The notes: a model not told the origin generated them from the sequence alone. A DNA stretch of 64,000 nt from Streptomyces roseochromogenus subsp. oscitans DS 12.976 (GCF_000497445.1 NZ_CM002285.1:3273272-3337271); one strand, 5' to 3'; counted from the stretch's first letter, positions 18,756 to 28,097 are shown. A program made the numbers and translations.

Positions 18756-19712
18756 TCACTCCGCGTCGAACAACTCCGCAGCGTCCGTGGCGTGTACGGC
18801 TCGCTGGGCCCAGATCTCTAGCTGGTCGAGGTCCGTGCACGCCGCCACTCGCTTGCGGTCGGCGTCAAGCACCGGGATGCGGCGCCATTCCAGAATGTGG
18901 AGCACCATCTCGGCCTTGGCCTCGGCCCGGCCCTGCTCCCGGCCTTGTTCCCGACCTTCCTCCCGACCCAGCTCGAAACCCTGTTCGAGACCTTGTTCCA
19001 GGCCCTGATCTCGACCTTCCTGCCGCACCTGCTCAGCAAGTTCGTGTCGCCAGAAGTACTGGATCGCGGTCATCAGGTCTCTCCACATCTGCTTCGCCTG
19101 GGGGTCGGCCAGGCAGGAGTCGACAAACTGCACGAAGACTGCGGCGCTATCAGGGTCGATGGTCCGCAGGGCGGCGGCCAGGGATTCCAGTATGGCCGGA
19201 GCCTGCGGCCCACGCCCGTGTGTCATGGCCGAGAGCACCGCAAGAGGTACGTCCTTCTCGGCCTGCCGCTCGTCCGCGATCACCGGCACGTTGTCCGGCC
19301 CCAGCACGAGAGGCCGTACGATCAGCGAGGGCCGCCCCCGGAACCCGAACTGGATCGGACGCGACGCCCATCGCGCCGTACCACTGCTCTGAGTGATGAC
19401 GATCAGCACCGGCTCACAGCGGTACCTCTCGTACAGGTAGGACAGGTAGTACGGCCAGCTGCCCCGTTTCCGCTCGTCCTTCTTCCCCTGCGACTCCACC
19501 ACGAGCAGGTACGTGCCCTCGTCCGTCTCCGCCCGCAGCAAGGTGTCCACCCGGCGCTCGACCGGTTCGATCTCGGTGAGGTCCACGTTCAGCGCGGCGA
19601 TCTCTCTCGGTTCGGGGAAGGGCACGTGCAGGACCTTCTGTAACGCCTTCGTCAGCAGTGTCGGATCCTTCTGGAAGATCCGGTGCAGCGCCTCATGCGA
19701 CGAGCCGACCAT
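18756..19712 (-). CDS. Rpn/PD-(D/E)XK-like putative nuclease with Glu-Gly-Arg-Gln repeats
   Basis: 318 residues from ATG 19712 behind AAGGAGAG. The opening SSHEALHRIFQKDPTLLTKAL is typical of a large Streptomyces family related to Rpn/transposase_31-like nucleases. VDTLLRAE and YLLVVESQGKKDERK fit the D...E-x-K pattern of a PD-(D/E)XK fold (about residues 75-100). A C-terminal stretch of repeated EQG/EGR units (about 225-265) is predicted to be helical. A closing domain (MVLHILEWRRIPVLDADRKR) follows. Rpn proteins have been tied to recombination and phage defence. The activity here is inferred only. Confidence 0.7.
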   Translation of the reverse strand: MVGSSHEALHRIFQKDPTLLTKALQKVLHVPFPEPREIAALNVDLTEIEPVERRVDTLLRAETDEGTYLLVVESQGKKDERKRGSWPYYLSYLYERYRCEPVLIVITQSSGTARWASRPIQFGFRGRPSLIVRPLVLGPDNVPVIADERQAEKDVPLAVLSAMTHGRGPQAPAILESLAAALRTIDPDSAAVFVQFVDSCLADPQAKQMWRDLMTAIQYFWRHELAEQVRQEGRDQGLEQGLEQGFELGREEGREQGREQGRAEAKAEMVLHILEWRRIPVLDADRKRVAACTDLDQLEIWAQRAVHATDAAELFDAE

Positions 19713-19744
19713 AAGCTCTCCTTTCCATCGCGGTGATCAACGAG

Positions 19745-20161
19745 CTACGCCGCCGCAAGTTCGCACCACACGAACTTCCCCCGATCCCCGAACCGTGCCG
19801 TCGGCTGCCACCCCCAGTGCTCCGCGCAGGCCATCACCAGCCCCAGGCCCCGCCCGTCCTCCAGCTCCAGCTCCGCCACCTGCTCCAGCGGACGCGGCGG
19901 GTCCGGCGGAGCGGGGTCGGTGTCCCAGGCCCCGATCCACACCATCCCCTCCGGGGTACGGCGCACCCTCAGCGCAGCCGGCCCCTTGGTGTGCCGCACG
20001 GCATTCGACACCAGCTCCGCAGCCAGCAGCTCCGCCGTGTCCACCAGGACGATCAAGCCGTGCAGGGTGAGGATCAGGCGCAGGGTGCGGCGGCATACCG
20101 TCACCGCTCTGAAGTCGTTGGGGATGTAGAGCGTGTAGTCCCAGGTCTCGTTTTCGGGCAT
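19745..20161 (-). CDS. ATP-binding anti-sigma-like HATPase (RsbW/SpoIIAB fold)
   Basis: 138 residues containing N-box TAELLAAELVSNAVRHT and a glycine-rich ATP lid EDGRGLGLVMACAEHWGW, the two marks of HATPase_c_2 proteins. It lies divergent to an XRE/DUF5753 regulator and a DUF397 gene, the standard Streptomyces trio best known from the whiJ and abaA regions. Family members are thought to be developmental regulators. The start ATG 20161 has GGAG about ten bases upstream. Confidence 0.85.
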   Translation of the reverse strand: MPENETWDYTLYIPNDFRAVTVCRRTLRLILTLHGLIVLVDTAELLAAELVSNAVRHTKGPAALRVRRTPEGMVWIGAWDTDPAPPDPPRPLEQVAELELEDGRGLGLVMACAEHWGWQPTARFGDRGKFVWCELAAA

Positions 20162-20266
20162 GCGTCATCAACTCCGTTCAGTGGCTGGGGATTTGGCGCA
20201 CGGTGGCATCGCCGCATCTTCCGCGGTGCACTTCCGCTGCGTATGCGTCGCATCACTGACGGTATT

Positions 20267-20280
20267 TCCTAAACTTAGGA
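20267..20280. promoter_or_regulatory. Inverted repeat, likely operator of the XRE regulator
   Basis: TCCTAA-AC-TTAGGA is a perfect six-base inverted repeat in the AT-richest part of the 192-base divergent region between the HATPase and XRE genes. Its position suits autoregulation by the helix-turn-helix protein. No binding data are available. Confidence 0.5.
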
Positions 20281-20353
20281 TGGCGCAAGCCGTTGCCGTA
20301 TTCTGAGCCCCGAACGAGCTACACCCACAGGGCAGTTGCGACAGGAGGTAACG

Positions 20354-21205
20354 GTGCCGCCGAAAAGGCAGCTCACAGTCCGCAGGGTGCGGCTGGGCAC
20401 CGAACTGCGCAGACTGCGCGAGGCGACAGGCATGAAGTCTCGCGAAGCAGCGGAGTTGCTCGGAGTCGACTCTGTGCAGATCAGCCAGATCGAGTCCGGT
20501 GTCGCCGGCGTGAGCGCCGAACGCGTACGACGCCTGGCGGCCCACTACGCCTGTACGGACGAGGCCTTGATCGACGCGCTCGTGACCATGGCGACCGACC
20601 GGACCCGTGGCTGGTGGGACGAGTACCGAGATCAGCTGCCCGCGCCGTTCATGGACCTACCCGAGCTGGAGCATCACGCCCGCTTCCGCTGGGATGTGGA
20701 GTTCCTGCATGTCCCGGGCCTCCTTCAGACCGCGGAGTACGCTCGGCTTCTCTTCTCGTACGTGAACCCGGAGTTCCCGCCGAGCGATGTCGAGCAGCGG
20801 GTCGATCACCGGATGAAGCGCAGGGTCATCATCGAGCGCCCGGACCCGGTCCCGTACGAGGCCCTGATCCACGAGGCGGCACTGCGCATCAGGGTCGGCG
20901 ACCGATCCACAGCCCGGACTCAGCTCGCCCGCGTCCTGGAAATCTCCGAAGCCGATCACGTCACCGTACGCGTCATCCCCTTCGACCTGGACGGCTTCGG
21001 CGGGGCCGGGAGTGCGATGGTGTATGCGGGCGGCCCCGTCCCCACGTTGGACACCGTCGTCCGCGACGGCCCCGGCGGTCCGGTCTACATCGATACCGAA
21101 GCCCAGCTCAACCGATATCGAACGCGATTCCGTAGGGTACAGACAGTGTCACTGGACCCGGACCATTCGCGGGACTTCATCCACCGGCTAGCGAAGGAGC
21201 TGTGA
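20354..21205 (+). CDS. XRE-family transcriptional regulator with DUF5753 domain
   Basis: 283 residues. The N-terminal helix-turn-helix is clear (LGTELRRLREATGMKSREAAELLGV, quoted in part, then VQISQIESG). DUF5753 follows with its usual marks RFRWDVEFLHVPGLLQT and VRVIPFDLDGFGGAGS. GTG 20354 was chosen because ACAGGAGGT lies just upstream; a start at 20336 would sit before that site. The stop is followed three bases later by the DUF397 start. Such pairs behave like regulator/modulator couples in development. Confidence 0.9.
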   Translation: MPPKRQLTVRRVRLGTELRRLREATGMKSREAAELLGVDSVQISQIESGVAGVSAERVRRLAAHYACTDEALIDALVTMATDRTRGWWDEYRDQLPAPFMDLPELEHHARFRWDVEFLHVPGLLQTAEYARLLFSYVNPEFPPSDVEQRVDHRMKRRVIIERPDPVPYEALIHEAALRIRVGDRSTARTQLARVLEISEADHVTVRVIPFDLDGFGGAGSAMVYAGGPVPTLDTVVRDGPGGPVYIDTEAQLNRYRTRFRRVQTVSLDPDHSRDFIHRLAKEL

Positions 21206-21207
21206 GC

Positions 21208-21381
21208 ATGCTGACCCCCCACTCCTGGCAGAAGTCCTCCTTCTCCGGTGGCGACGAGGGCGACGCCTGCGTCGAAGTCTCAGACCTGGACTCCCACATA
21301 GCCATCCGCGACTCAAAGACCCCAGACAGAGCCACCCTCACCTTCCCCCCACCGCCTTCACCCCCTTCATCCAAGCCCTGA
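21208..21381 (+). CDS. DUF397 protein with frameshifted C-terminus
   Basis: 57 codons from ATG 21208 (GAAGGAGC seven bases upstream). WQKSSFSGGDEGDACVEV and IAIRDSKTPD are the two DUF397 hallmarks. After LTF the frame changes at the C6 run 21345-21350 and the protein ends in a proline/serine tail. One frame over, the normal family ending is intact (TAFTPFIQALKHSRPTES, stop at 21405-21407). So there has been a one-base loss or two-base gain in the C tract, or a sequencing error. A protein this short missing its last helix may be non-functional. Confidence 0.75.
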   Translation: MLTPHSWQKSSFSGGDEGDACVEVSDLDSHIAIRDSKTPDRATLTFPPPPSPPSSKP

Positions 21382-21453
21382 AGCACAGCCGCCCCACCGA
21401 GAGTTGAGAGACCCTCAAGAATTGCACCGGAACCTGACACACCGTTCAGCAAC

Positions 21454-22218
21454 GTGTGTCAGACTGCCGCGGTGGTAGATCATTCGTTCACCGATCTCAC
21501 GCTGGCCGCGCTCTACGACACCCTCAACCCTTGGGGACCGGGTGACGACTTCTACCTCGGTCTGGTCAGGGAGGCCCGCTCGGTGCTGGACATCGGATGC
21601 GGCACCGGGCGACTGCTGCGGCGGGCCCGGACCGAGGGCCACCGGGGTCGGCTGATGGGCCTCGATCCGGCCGCCGCCATGCTCGTACAGGCACGGCAGG
21701 CTCAGCCGGACGGCGTCGAGTGGGTGCTCGGAGACACCCGGGTGCGCCGATGGGACGGTGAGTTCGACCTCGTCGTCATGACCGGCCACGCGTTCCAGGA
21801 ACTGGTCGGGGACGAGGAGATCCGCTCCTGTCTGCGCGCGGTTCGGGCAGCTCTCGGCGCCAACGGCCGGTTCGTCTTCGAGACCCGCAACCCGGCCGCC
21901 CGCGCCTGGGAGCGGTGGACGCCGGACCGGGTGTACGACATCACCGACGCCGACGGCACCCCTGTGCGGGTCCGGCACGAGGTTCAGGGCGACGGGCTCA
22001 GCGGGGGGAGGGTGCGGTTCACGGAGACGTACGAGGGTGACGGCTGGGATGCACCCCGGATCAGCCCCAGCGTGCTGCGTTTTCTCGACAACGACGCGCT
22101 GCGGGACTTCCTCTCCGACGCCGGCCTGAACGTCGTGGCGCAGTACGGAGACTGGCAGCGCGGGCCGCTCACCCCCGCCAGCCCCGAGATCGTCACCGTG
22201 GCTGAAAGGGCACTCTAG
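21454..22218 (+). CDS. Class I SAM-dependent methyltransferase
   Basis: 254 residues. Motif I is VLDIGCGTGRLL, the acidic loop is MGLDPAAAML, then WVLGDTRV and FDLVVMTGHAFQEL, which place it in the Methyltransf_25/11 group. The start is uncertain: GTG 21454 gives the full length and GTG 21472 is possible. The substrate cannot be told. It follows the DUF397 gene in the same direction but after a gap of about 70 bases. Confidence 0.8.
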   Translation: MCQTAAVVDHSFTDLTLAALYDTLNPWGPGDDFYLGLVREARSVLDIGCGTGRLLRRARTEGHRGRLMGLDPAAAMLVQARQAQPDGVEWVLGDTRVRRWDGEFDLVVMTGHAFQELVGDEEIRSCLRAVRAALGANGRFVFETRNPAARAWERWTPDRVYDITDADGTPVRVRHEVQGDGLSGGRVRFTETYEGDGWDAPRISPSVLRFLDNDALRDFLSDAGLNVVAQYGDWQRGPLTPASPEIVTVAERAL

Positions 22219-22283
22219 CGCGGGGCTGCCAAGTCCCGGATAACGGAGGCTTGTTGACCTCACCGTGAGTCGGGAGACGGTAT

Positions 22284-22874
22284 ATGACGACGGCCCGCCA
22301 GGCGACGGACCTGCCAGCCTTCCCTCCGGCCCAGCGCCAGACCATGCGCCCCGCCCAGGGGATGACACCCGTCGGTCCTGGCGGCGCCTTCCCCTGGATC
22401 GTCGAGCTGCGCCGCCGCGGGATCGACGCCCGCTTCCGGCTCCTGGAAGCCACGGTTCTGCCCGAGCCTCCGGACCGGGTCGTCGACGCCTTCCGGCTGA
22501 GCGCCGGGCAGCCTGCCGTCCTACGCCATCTCCTGCTGACGTTCGACGGGCAGCCCGCCGCCCTGATCAAGGTGTACTTCCCGCACGACCTGGCCGCCGG
22601 GACCCCGATCACCGGCTGCCGCCTCATTCGCGGCGGTATCCCCTCCCTGCTCGCCCGCCTCGGCCACACCACCGCCCGGTGCGTCGACACGGTCACCGCC
22701 GAGATCCCGACCGAGGAGCACAGCGCCTTCCTCCGGCTACCCGTGACACAGCCGGTCCTGCGCACATTCCGCATCGCGTACAGCGAGGACCGGCCGGTCC
22801 TCGTGACCGACGCAGCGGAGGCGGCTCATCTCTTCCAGTTGCAGTACGAGTTCGCGACGACGTCGCCGATCTAG
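22284..22874 (+). CDS. Orphan UTRA-domain protein (GntR/HutC sensor domain without DNA-binding domain)
   Basis: 196 residues. The middle and end follow the UTRA ligand-binding domain of HutC-type GntR regulators: a RFRLLEATVLPEPPDRV segment, PAVLRHLLLTFDGQPAALIKVY in part, and a closing EDRPVLVTDAAEAAHLFQLQYEF (in part). No winged helix-turn-helix is present at the N-terminus or in the 65 bases before the gene. ATG 22284 has its own GGGAGA ribosome site, so it looks like a standing gene and not a fresh break. It ends 4 bases from the convergent opp2 operon. Confidence 0.7.
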   Translation: MTTARQATDLPAFPPAQRQTMRPAQGMTPVGPGGAFPWIVELRRRGIDARFRLLEATVLPEPPDRVVDAFRLSAGQPAVLRHLLLTFDGQPAALIKVYFPHDLAAGTPITGCRLIRGGIPSLLARLGHTTARCVDTVTAEIPTEEHSAFLRLPVTQPVLRTFRIAYSEDRPVLVTDAAEAAHLFQLQYEFATTSPI

Positions 22875-22878
22875 GCGA

Positions 22879-24000
22879 TCAGCCCTCCGCCCCCTCCTCC
22901 AGCGCCGCCAGCGCCGGATCCAGCACGATGTCCTCGTCCCGTGCCTCGATCGTCGGCTCCTCCGGGAAATGGCAGGCCGTCAGGTGGCCGTCACGGTTGC
23001 CGGAGATCCGTACCAGCGGTGGCTCCTCCGTCGCGCACTTGTCCTGGGCCTTCCAGCAACGCGTGCGGAAGCGGCAGCCGGACGGTGGGGAGATCGGGGA
23101 CGGGACGTCGCCGGCCAGGCGGATGCGTTCGCGACCGCCCGTGTCCTCCTCCGCGAGGTTCACCTCGGGGACCGCGGACAGCAGGGCGTGGGTGTACGGG
23201 TGACGCGGGCGGGTGTAGATGGAGTCGCGGTCGCCCACCTCGATGATCTTGCCGAGGTACATCACCGCCACCCGGTGGGAGAAGTGGCGGACCACCGCCA
23301 GGTCGTGGGCGATGAAGACGAACGCGATGCCCAGTTCCTGCTGGACTTCCTGGAGGAGGTTCACCACCTGGGCCTGGATCGAGACGTCCAGGGCCGAGAC
23401 CGGTTCGTCCGCCACGATCAGCTTTGGCTCCAGGGCCAACGCCCTTGCCACGCCGATGCGTTGGCGCTGGCCGCCCGAGAACTCGTGCGGGAAGCGGTTG
23501 AAGTGCTCGGGGTTCAGGCCCACGATCTCCAGCAGCTCGCGGACTCGCTTCTCCCTCCCGCCCTCCGGTTCGATCCCGTTGATCTCCATCGGGCCCGAGA
23601 TGATCTTGCCCACCGTCTGCCGCGGGTTCAGCGACGAGTACGGGTCCTGGAAGATCATCTGGATCTCGGAGCGGATCGGGGCGAGCTGCTTGCGCGTCGC
23701 GTGGCTGATGTCCTGGCCGCGGTAGGTGATCGATCCGGACGTCGGCTCCAGGAGGCGGGTGATCAGCCGGCCCGTCGTCGACTTGCCGCAGCCCGACTCA
23801 CCGACCAGGCCGAAGCTCTCCCCGGCGTGCACGGTCAGGTCGATGCCGTCCACGGCCTGTACCGCGCCGATCGTCCGGCGGATCGGGAAGCCGCCCTTCA
23901 CGGGGAAGTGCTTGGTCAGTCCGGAGACCTCCAGCAGCGGCTCCCCGTCCGCGCCGGCACCCTTCTCGCGCGGGGCCGGGAGGACCGTGTCCTCAGTCAT
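22879..24000 (-). CDS. Peptide ABC importer ATPase, OppF type (opp2, BldKE paralogue)
   Basis: 373 residues with [25 protein letters not shown] and the Cys motif [14 protein letters not shown]. It is near-identical to BldKE over the core, with extra residues at both ends. ATG 24000 has AGGAGGACATC upstream. It is the final gene of the opp2 operon. Confidence 0.93.
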   Translation of the reverse strand: MTEDTVLPAPREKGAGADGEPLLEVSGLTKHFPVKGGFPIRRTIGAVQAVDGIDLTVHAGESFGLVGESGCGKSTTGRLITRLLEPTSGSITYRGQDISHATRKQLAPIRSEIQMIFQDPYSSLNPRQTVGKIISGPMEINGIEPEGGREKRVRELLEIVGLNPEHFNRFPHEFSGGQRQRIGVARALALEPKLIVADEPVSALDVSIQAQVVNLLQEVQQELGIAFVFIAHDLAVVRHFSHRVAVMYLGKIIEVGDRDSIYTRPRHPYTHALLSAVPEVNLAEEDTGGRERIRLAGDVPSPISPPSGCRFRTRCWKAQDKCATEEPPLVRISGNRDGHLTACHFPEEPTIEARDEDIVLDPALAALEEGAEG

Positions 24001-24042
24001 GCCGATGTCCTCCTAGGACGACTGGCGAGTGGTTACTCATGG

Positions 24043-25107
24043 CTAGCCCAGTCGGGGCTTGATCTCTTCCATGAAAATGGTTCGCTTCTGGTCCTCCGTC
24101 AGATGGCACGCGGAAGCCCGGTCCGGCGCCATCAGCGGGCGCTCGCGCACACAGCGGCCGGTGCCCTCGACCCGGTCCTGGAAGGTGCAGCGGGGATGGA
24201 AACGGCAGCCGGGCGGCGGGGTGAGCAGCGAGGGCGGGGTGCCGGGGATCGGGGACAGCTGGGCACCGAGGTCGGAGTCCAGGCGTGGCATCGAGTTCAG
24301 CAGGCCCCAGGTATAGGGATGGCGGGGCGAGCGCAGCACCTCGTCGACCGTGCCCCGCTCCACCGCGCCGCCCGCGTACATCACCATGATGTCGTCGGCC
24401 ATGTCGGCGATCACCCCCAGGTCGTGGGTGATGAAGATGATGCCGGATCCGAACTCCTGCTGCAGGTCCTTGAGGAGATCCAGAATCTGGGCCTGGACCG
24501 TGACGTCCAGGGCCGTCGTCGGTTCGTCGGCGATCAGGAGATCCGGGTCGCAGACCAGCGCCATGGCGATCATCGCGCGCTGGCGCATACCGCCGGAGAA
24601 CTGGTGCGGATAGTCCTTCGCCCGCTCGCGGGGGTTCGGGATGCCCACCTTGCCGAGCATCTCCACGGCCCGCTCCCAGGCCGCCTTCTTGGAGGCGCCG
24701 TTGTGCTTCATGTACGGCTCGGCGATCTGCCGGCCCACCGTGTAGTACGGGGAGAGCGCGGTGAGCGGGTCCTGGAAGATCATGGCGACCTTGTTGCCGC
24801 GCAGCTTTTCGAGTTCGGACTCGCGGGCCGTGGTCAACTCCCGTCCGTCCAGCAGGATTTCGCCCTCTACCGTGGTGAACATGGGGTTGTGCAGGCCGAG
24901 GATGGTCAGGTTGGTCACCGACTTGCCCGAGCCGGACTCGCCCACGATACCGAGCGTCCTGCCGCGTTCGAGGTCGAAGGAGAGGCCGTCCACGGCCCGT
25001 ACCACGCCGTCCTCGGTCTTGAAGCTGACATGCAGGTCCCGCACGGAGAGCAGGGGGCCGGAGCCGGCCGGGGCCGGGGCTCCGGCTTCCTTGGTCAGAG
25101 TGGTCAC
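24043..25107 (-). CDS. Peptide ABC importer ATPase, OppD type (opp2, BldKD paralogue)
   Basis: 354 residues. [24 protein letters not shown] and THDLG are intact, and a CRFHPRCTF motif sits near the C-terminus. GTG 25107 has GAGGAG ten bases upstream. It reads very like BldKD ([20 protein letters not shown] against [20 protein letters not shown]). Confidence 0.93.
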   Translation of the reverse strand: MTTLTKEAGAPAPAGSGPLLSVRDLHVSFKTEDGVVRAVDGLSFDLERGRTLGIVGESGSGKSVTNLTILGLHNPMFTTVEGEILLDGRELTTARESELEKLRGNKVAMIFQDPLTALSPYYTVGRQIAEPYMKHNGASKKAAWERAVEMLGKVGIPNPRERAKDYPHQFSGGMRQRAMIAMALVCDPDLLIADEPTTALDVTVQAQILDLLKDLQQEFGSGIIFITHDLGVIADMADDIMVMYAGGAVERGTVDEVLRSPRHPYTWGLLNSMPRLDSDLGAQLSPIPGTPPSLLTPPPGCRFHPRCTFQDRVEGTGRCVRERPLMAPDRASACHLTEDQKRTIFMEEIKPRLG

Positions 25108-25126
25108 GACAGTCTCCTCATGCGGC

Positions 25127-26107
25127 CTAGGACAGCCGCACGCGCGGGTCGATGTAGGCGTACGCGGCGTCGACGACGATGTTGAACAGCAGGATCATGC
25201 TGGCGGAGAAGAGCATCACGCCGAGCAGCAGCGGCAAGTCGCTGAAGAAGACCGCCTGGACTGCGAGGTTGCCGAGTCCGGGCAGACCGAAGGTGTACTC
25301 GGTGATGATGGCGCCGCCGAACAGCGAGCCGAGGTCGATGCCGAAGATGGTGACGATCGGGATCAGCGAGCCGCGCCAGGCGTAGCGGAAGAAGACGTAC
25401 CGCTGGGACATGCCCTTGGCGCGGGCCGTGCGGACGTGTTCCTCCTGGAGTTGCTCGATCATCGAGGAGCGCGCCATACGGGTGTACTGCGCGGCGAAGA
25501 TCGTCGACAACACCACCCAGGGGATGATCAGGCCGGTGAACCAGCTGACCGGGTCCTGGGTGAACTCGTTGTAGGCGGGCTTGTCGAACCAGTGGGTCTG
25601 GTAGACCAGGATCGCCAGGGCCAGCGGGCCGAGGAAGTAGATCTGCAGCGAGCTGATGACCATGGCGCCCGCGGTGGCCGTCTTGTCGATCAGCGTGCCG
25701 CGCCGCCAGGCGGCGAGCAGCCCGGTGCCGAGGCCGACGAGCAGGAAGCACACGGCCGCGCCCAGGGTCAGGGAGACGGTGGTGGGCAGGCGGTCCATCA
25801 GGGTGGCCCAGACCTGCTCGTTGGTGTGGTACGAGTAGCCGAAGCAGGGGGCGGGGCACGGTCCCTGGGCGAACTGGTTGCTGCCCATGACGAGGTTATG
25901 CAGGAAGATCCAGTACTGCTCGGTGATGGGTTTGTCCAGGCCGAGCACATGGTGGATGTTCGCGATGCTGTCCGGGTTGCAGGTCTTGCCGCACATCAGC
26001 AGCGCCGGGTCCCGGGGCACCCCGAAGAACAGCACGAACGTGACCATGCTCAGCAGGAAGAGAATGACGACGGCACCGATGAACCGGCGCACGAGGAAGC
26101 GCAGCAT
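25127..26107 (-). CDS. Peptide ABC importer permease, OppB type (opp2, BldKC paralogue)
   Basis: 326 residues starting MLRFLVRRFIGAVVILFLLS. The same two Cys pairs as BldKC are present (LMCGKTC and GPCPAPCFGY). The loop AKGMSQRYVFFRYAWRG and the ending YAYIDPRVRLS also match. It lies between the binding-protein and OppD genes with short spacers. Confidence 0.92.
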   Translation of the reverse strand: MLRFLVRRFIGAVVILFLLSMVTFVLFFGVPRDPALLMCGKTCNPDSIANIHHVLGLDKPITEQYWIFLHNLVMGSNQFAQGPCPAPCFGYSYHTNEQVWATLMDRLPTTVSLTLGAAVCFLLVGLGTGLLAAWRRGTLIDKTATAGAMVISSLQIYFLGPLALAILVYQTHWFDKPAYNEFTQDPVSWFTGLIIPWVVLSTIFAAQYTRMARSSMIEQLQEEHVRTARAKGMSQRYVFFRYAWRGSLIPIVTIFGIDLGSLFGGAIITEYTFGLPGLGNLAVQAVFFSDLPLLLGVMLFSASMILLFNIVVDAAYAYIDPRVRLS

Positions 26108-26200
26108 GACAAGGCAGCTCTCAGACGTCGGCGGCCCGGGCGGTACCCGGCGCGCCCCCTCCGCTGTCGCGGGGGCGCGCCGGGTGCCGGACGGGGACGG

Positions 26201-28009
26201 TTACTTGATGAAGAGGCGACGCGGGTCGACGCCGCCGATCACGTCGTCGTAGACGAGGCCGCCGACCTTGGAGCCGGCGATCTGGGTCTGCTTGTAGTAC
26301 GCGGTCGGGACCACGTTGACCACCTTGGTCAGGAGGTACTCGTCGAGCTTCTCCCACTCCGTCGCGGCCTTGACCGGGTCGGTGATCTGGCTGATGCGGT
26401 CGATCTCACTGTTCACGTGCGAGTCGTTGATCTGCGAGTAGTTCGACGCGCCGTCGGCGATCTGGCGGCCGTCGTACAGCGGCGGGATGACCGTGGAGGC
26501 GGACGGCCAGTCGGCGCCCCAGGCGGTGTGGAAGATGTCGTAGTTGTTGTTCAGCTTGGAGACCTGGTCGTAGTAGGTCTCGGACGGGATCTCCTGGCGC
26601 TGGACGTTGAAGCCCGCCTTGGTCAGGCCCGCCGCCATGGCGGTGGAGTACTGCTGGCCCTCGGGGGTGTTGATGTAGCCGAAGGTCAGCTTCATGTTGA
26701 GCTTGCCGGCTTCCTGCAGCAGCTTCTTGGCCTTGACCGGGTCACCGGCGGGGTTCTTCTTCTTGCCGAACGGGTCGAAGGAGGCGTCGTAGCCGCTGAC
26801 CGTCGGGCTGATGAGGCCGCCGGCGGTCTCCATCGCGTCGGTGCCGCCGTAGGCCCGCAGGAACGGGGTGACCGGCAGGGCGTAGGCGATGGCCTGGCGG
26901 ACCCGGATGTCCTTCATCTCCGGCTTGCTCATGTTGATGTTCATCTGGCCGACGTACGGCTGGTAGCCGGAGACCGTACGGGACTTGAGCTTCGGGTCCC
27001 TGAGCACCTGGGAGAGGTTGCCCGCGTCCACCTGGTTGCTGAAGCTGAGGCCGGTCTGGTCGGCGCCGCTGTCCGCGAGCAGGGCCTTGGTGGACGTCTC
27101 GAACTGCTGGTTGAACGTGAAGTTGAACTGGTCCACGTACTGGTGGCGGATCGGGTCCGTCTTCGGGTCCCAGTTCGTGTTCTTGACGAGCACCATCGAC
27201 TTGCCCGACTTGAAGGACTGGACCTTGTACGGTCCGGTCGTGACCGGGGCCTTGTCGTACTTCTCCTTGGTGTCGCCCTTGGCGGAGACGATGGAGTAGC
27301 CGGCCATGGCGAGGGTGTACGGCAGGTCCGGGTGCGCCTTCTTGAAGTGGAAGACGATGGTTTTGTCGTCGGGCGTCGAAAGGACACTGTCCGGCAGGTG
27401 CTTGCCCTTGTAGGGGCCGTCCGGGAGCAGCTTGCGGTAGGCCGAGCCCGAGGTGTCGGCGAGCCACTGCTGGAGGTAGCTCGGGCCCTGGGTGATGAAG
27501 GGCGCGAAGAGGCGCTCGACGGTCTGGCGGACGTCCTTGGACGTGATCGGAGTGCCGTCGTCGAACTTGATGCCGTCCTTGAGCGTGTACTTCCAGGTCT
27601 TGCCGCCGTCGGTGGTGGTGCCGGAGTCGGTGGCGAGGTCACCGACGATCTCGTGCTGCTTGCCGTCGTCGCTGGTGGCCTTGTAGCCGGTGAGGCCTCT
27701 GTGGATCAGCTGCGCGAGCGCCATCTGGTCGGAGACGTATATCTGGCCGGGGTCCAGGTGGGCGAAGCTGTCGCGCTGCAGCACCTCCATGGTGCCGCCG
27801 GACTTGGCGCCGGGCACGTCGGCCGCGGGGCCGGTGGAGTCGGCCGCGGTGCCGAACTTGATGGCCGCCTGCTGGTTCTTGGCGTTCTGCTGGTCCTTCT
27901 TGTCGTTGCCGCCGGAGTCGCTGCCGCCCTTGCTGCAACCGGTGAGCACGAGTGCTCCGGCCGCGAGCACGGAGAGCGCGCCGTAGACGTGGCGTCCGCC
28001 CCTACTCAT
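26201..28009 (-). CDS. Peptide-binding lipoprotein, SBP family 5 (opp2, BldKB paralogue)
   Basis: 602 residues from ATG 28009; a GTG at 28024 in frame is equally possible because neither has a strong ribosome site. The signal peptide ends in the lipobox LTGC, followed by an Asp/Lys/Gln-rich linker. The binding fold contains SFAHLDPGQIY, LTGYKATSDD and VTTGPYKV, all matching BldKB positions. It probably gives opp2 its own peptide preference. Confidence 0.9.
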   Translation of the reverse strand: MSRGGRHVYGALSVLAAGALVLTGCSKGGSDSGGNDKKDQQNAKNQQAAIKFGTAADSTGPAADVPGAKSGGTMEVLQRDSFAHLDPGQIYVSDQMALAQLIHRGLTGYKATSDDGKQHEIVGDLATDSGTTTDGGKTWKYTLKDGIKFDDGTPITSKDVRQTVERLFAPFITQGPSYLQQWLADTSGSAYRKLLPDGPYKGKHLPDSVLSTPDDKTIVFHFKKAHPDLPYTLAMAGYSIVSAKGDTKEKYDKAPVTTGPYKVQSFKSGKSMVLVKNTNWDPKTDPIRHQYVDQFNFTFNQQFETSTKALLADSGADQTGLSFSNQVDAGNLSQVLRDPKLKSRTVSGYQPYVGQMNINMSKPEMKDIRVRQAIAYALPVTPFLRAYGGTDAMETAGGLISPTVSGYDASFDPFGKKKNPAGDPVKAKKLLQEAGKLNMKLTFGYINTPEGQQYSTAMAAGLTKAGFNVQRQEIPSETYYDQVSKLNNNYDIFHTAWGADWPSASTVIPPLYDGRQIADGASNYSQINDSHVNSEIDRISQITDPVKAATEWEKLDEYLLTKVVNVVPTAYYKQTQIAGSKVGGLVYDDVIGGVDPRRLFIK

Positions 28010-28097
28010 CACGAAGATACCCACCCATCTGTGAAAGTGACGACCGTGAAGTGACGATCCGTGAAGTGACGATCCGTCTGGTTGACGTGGTGCCGGG

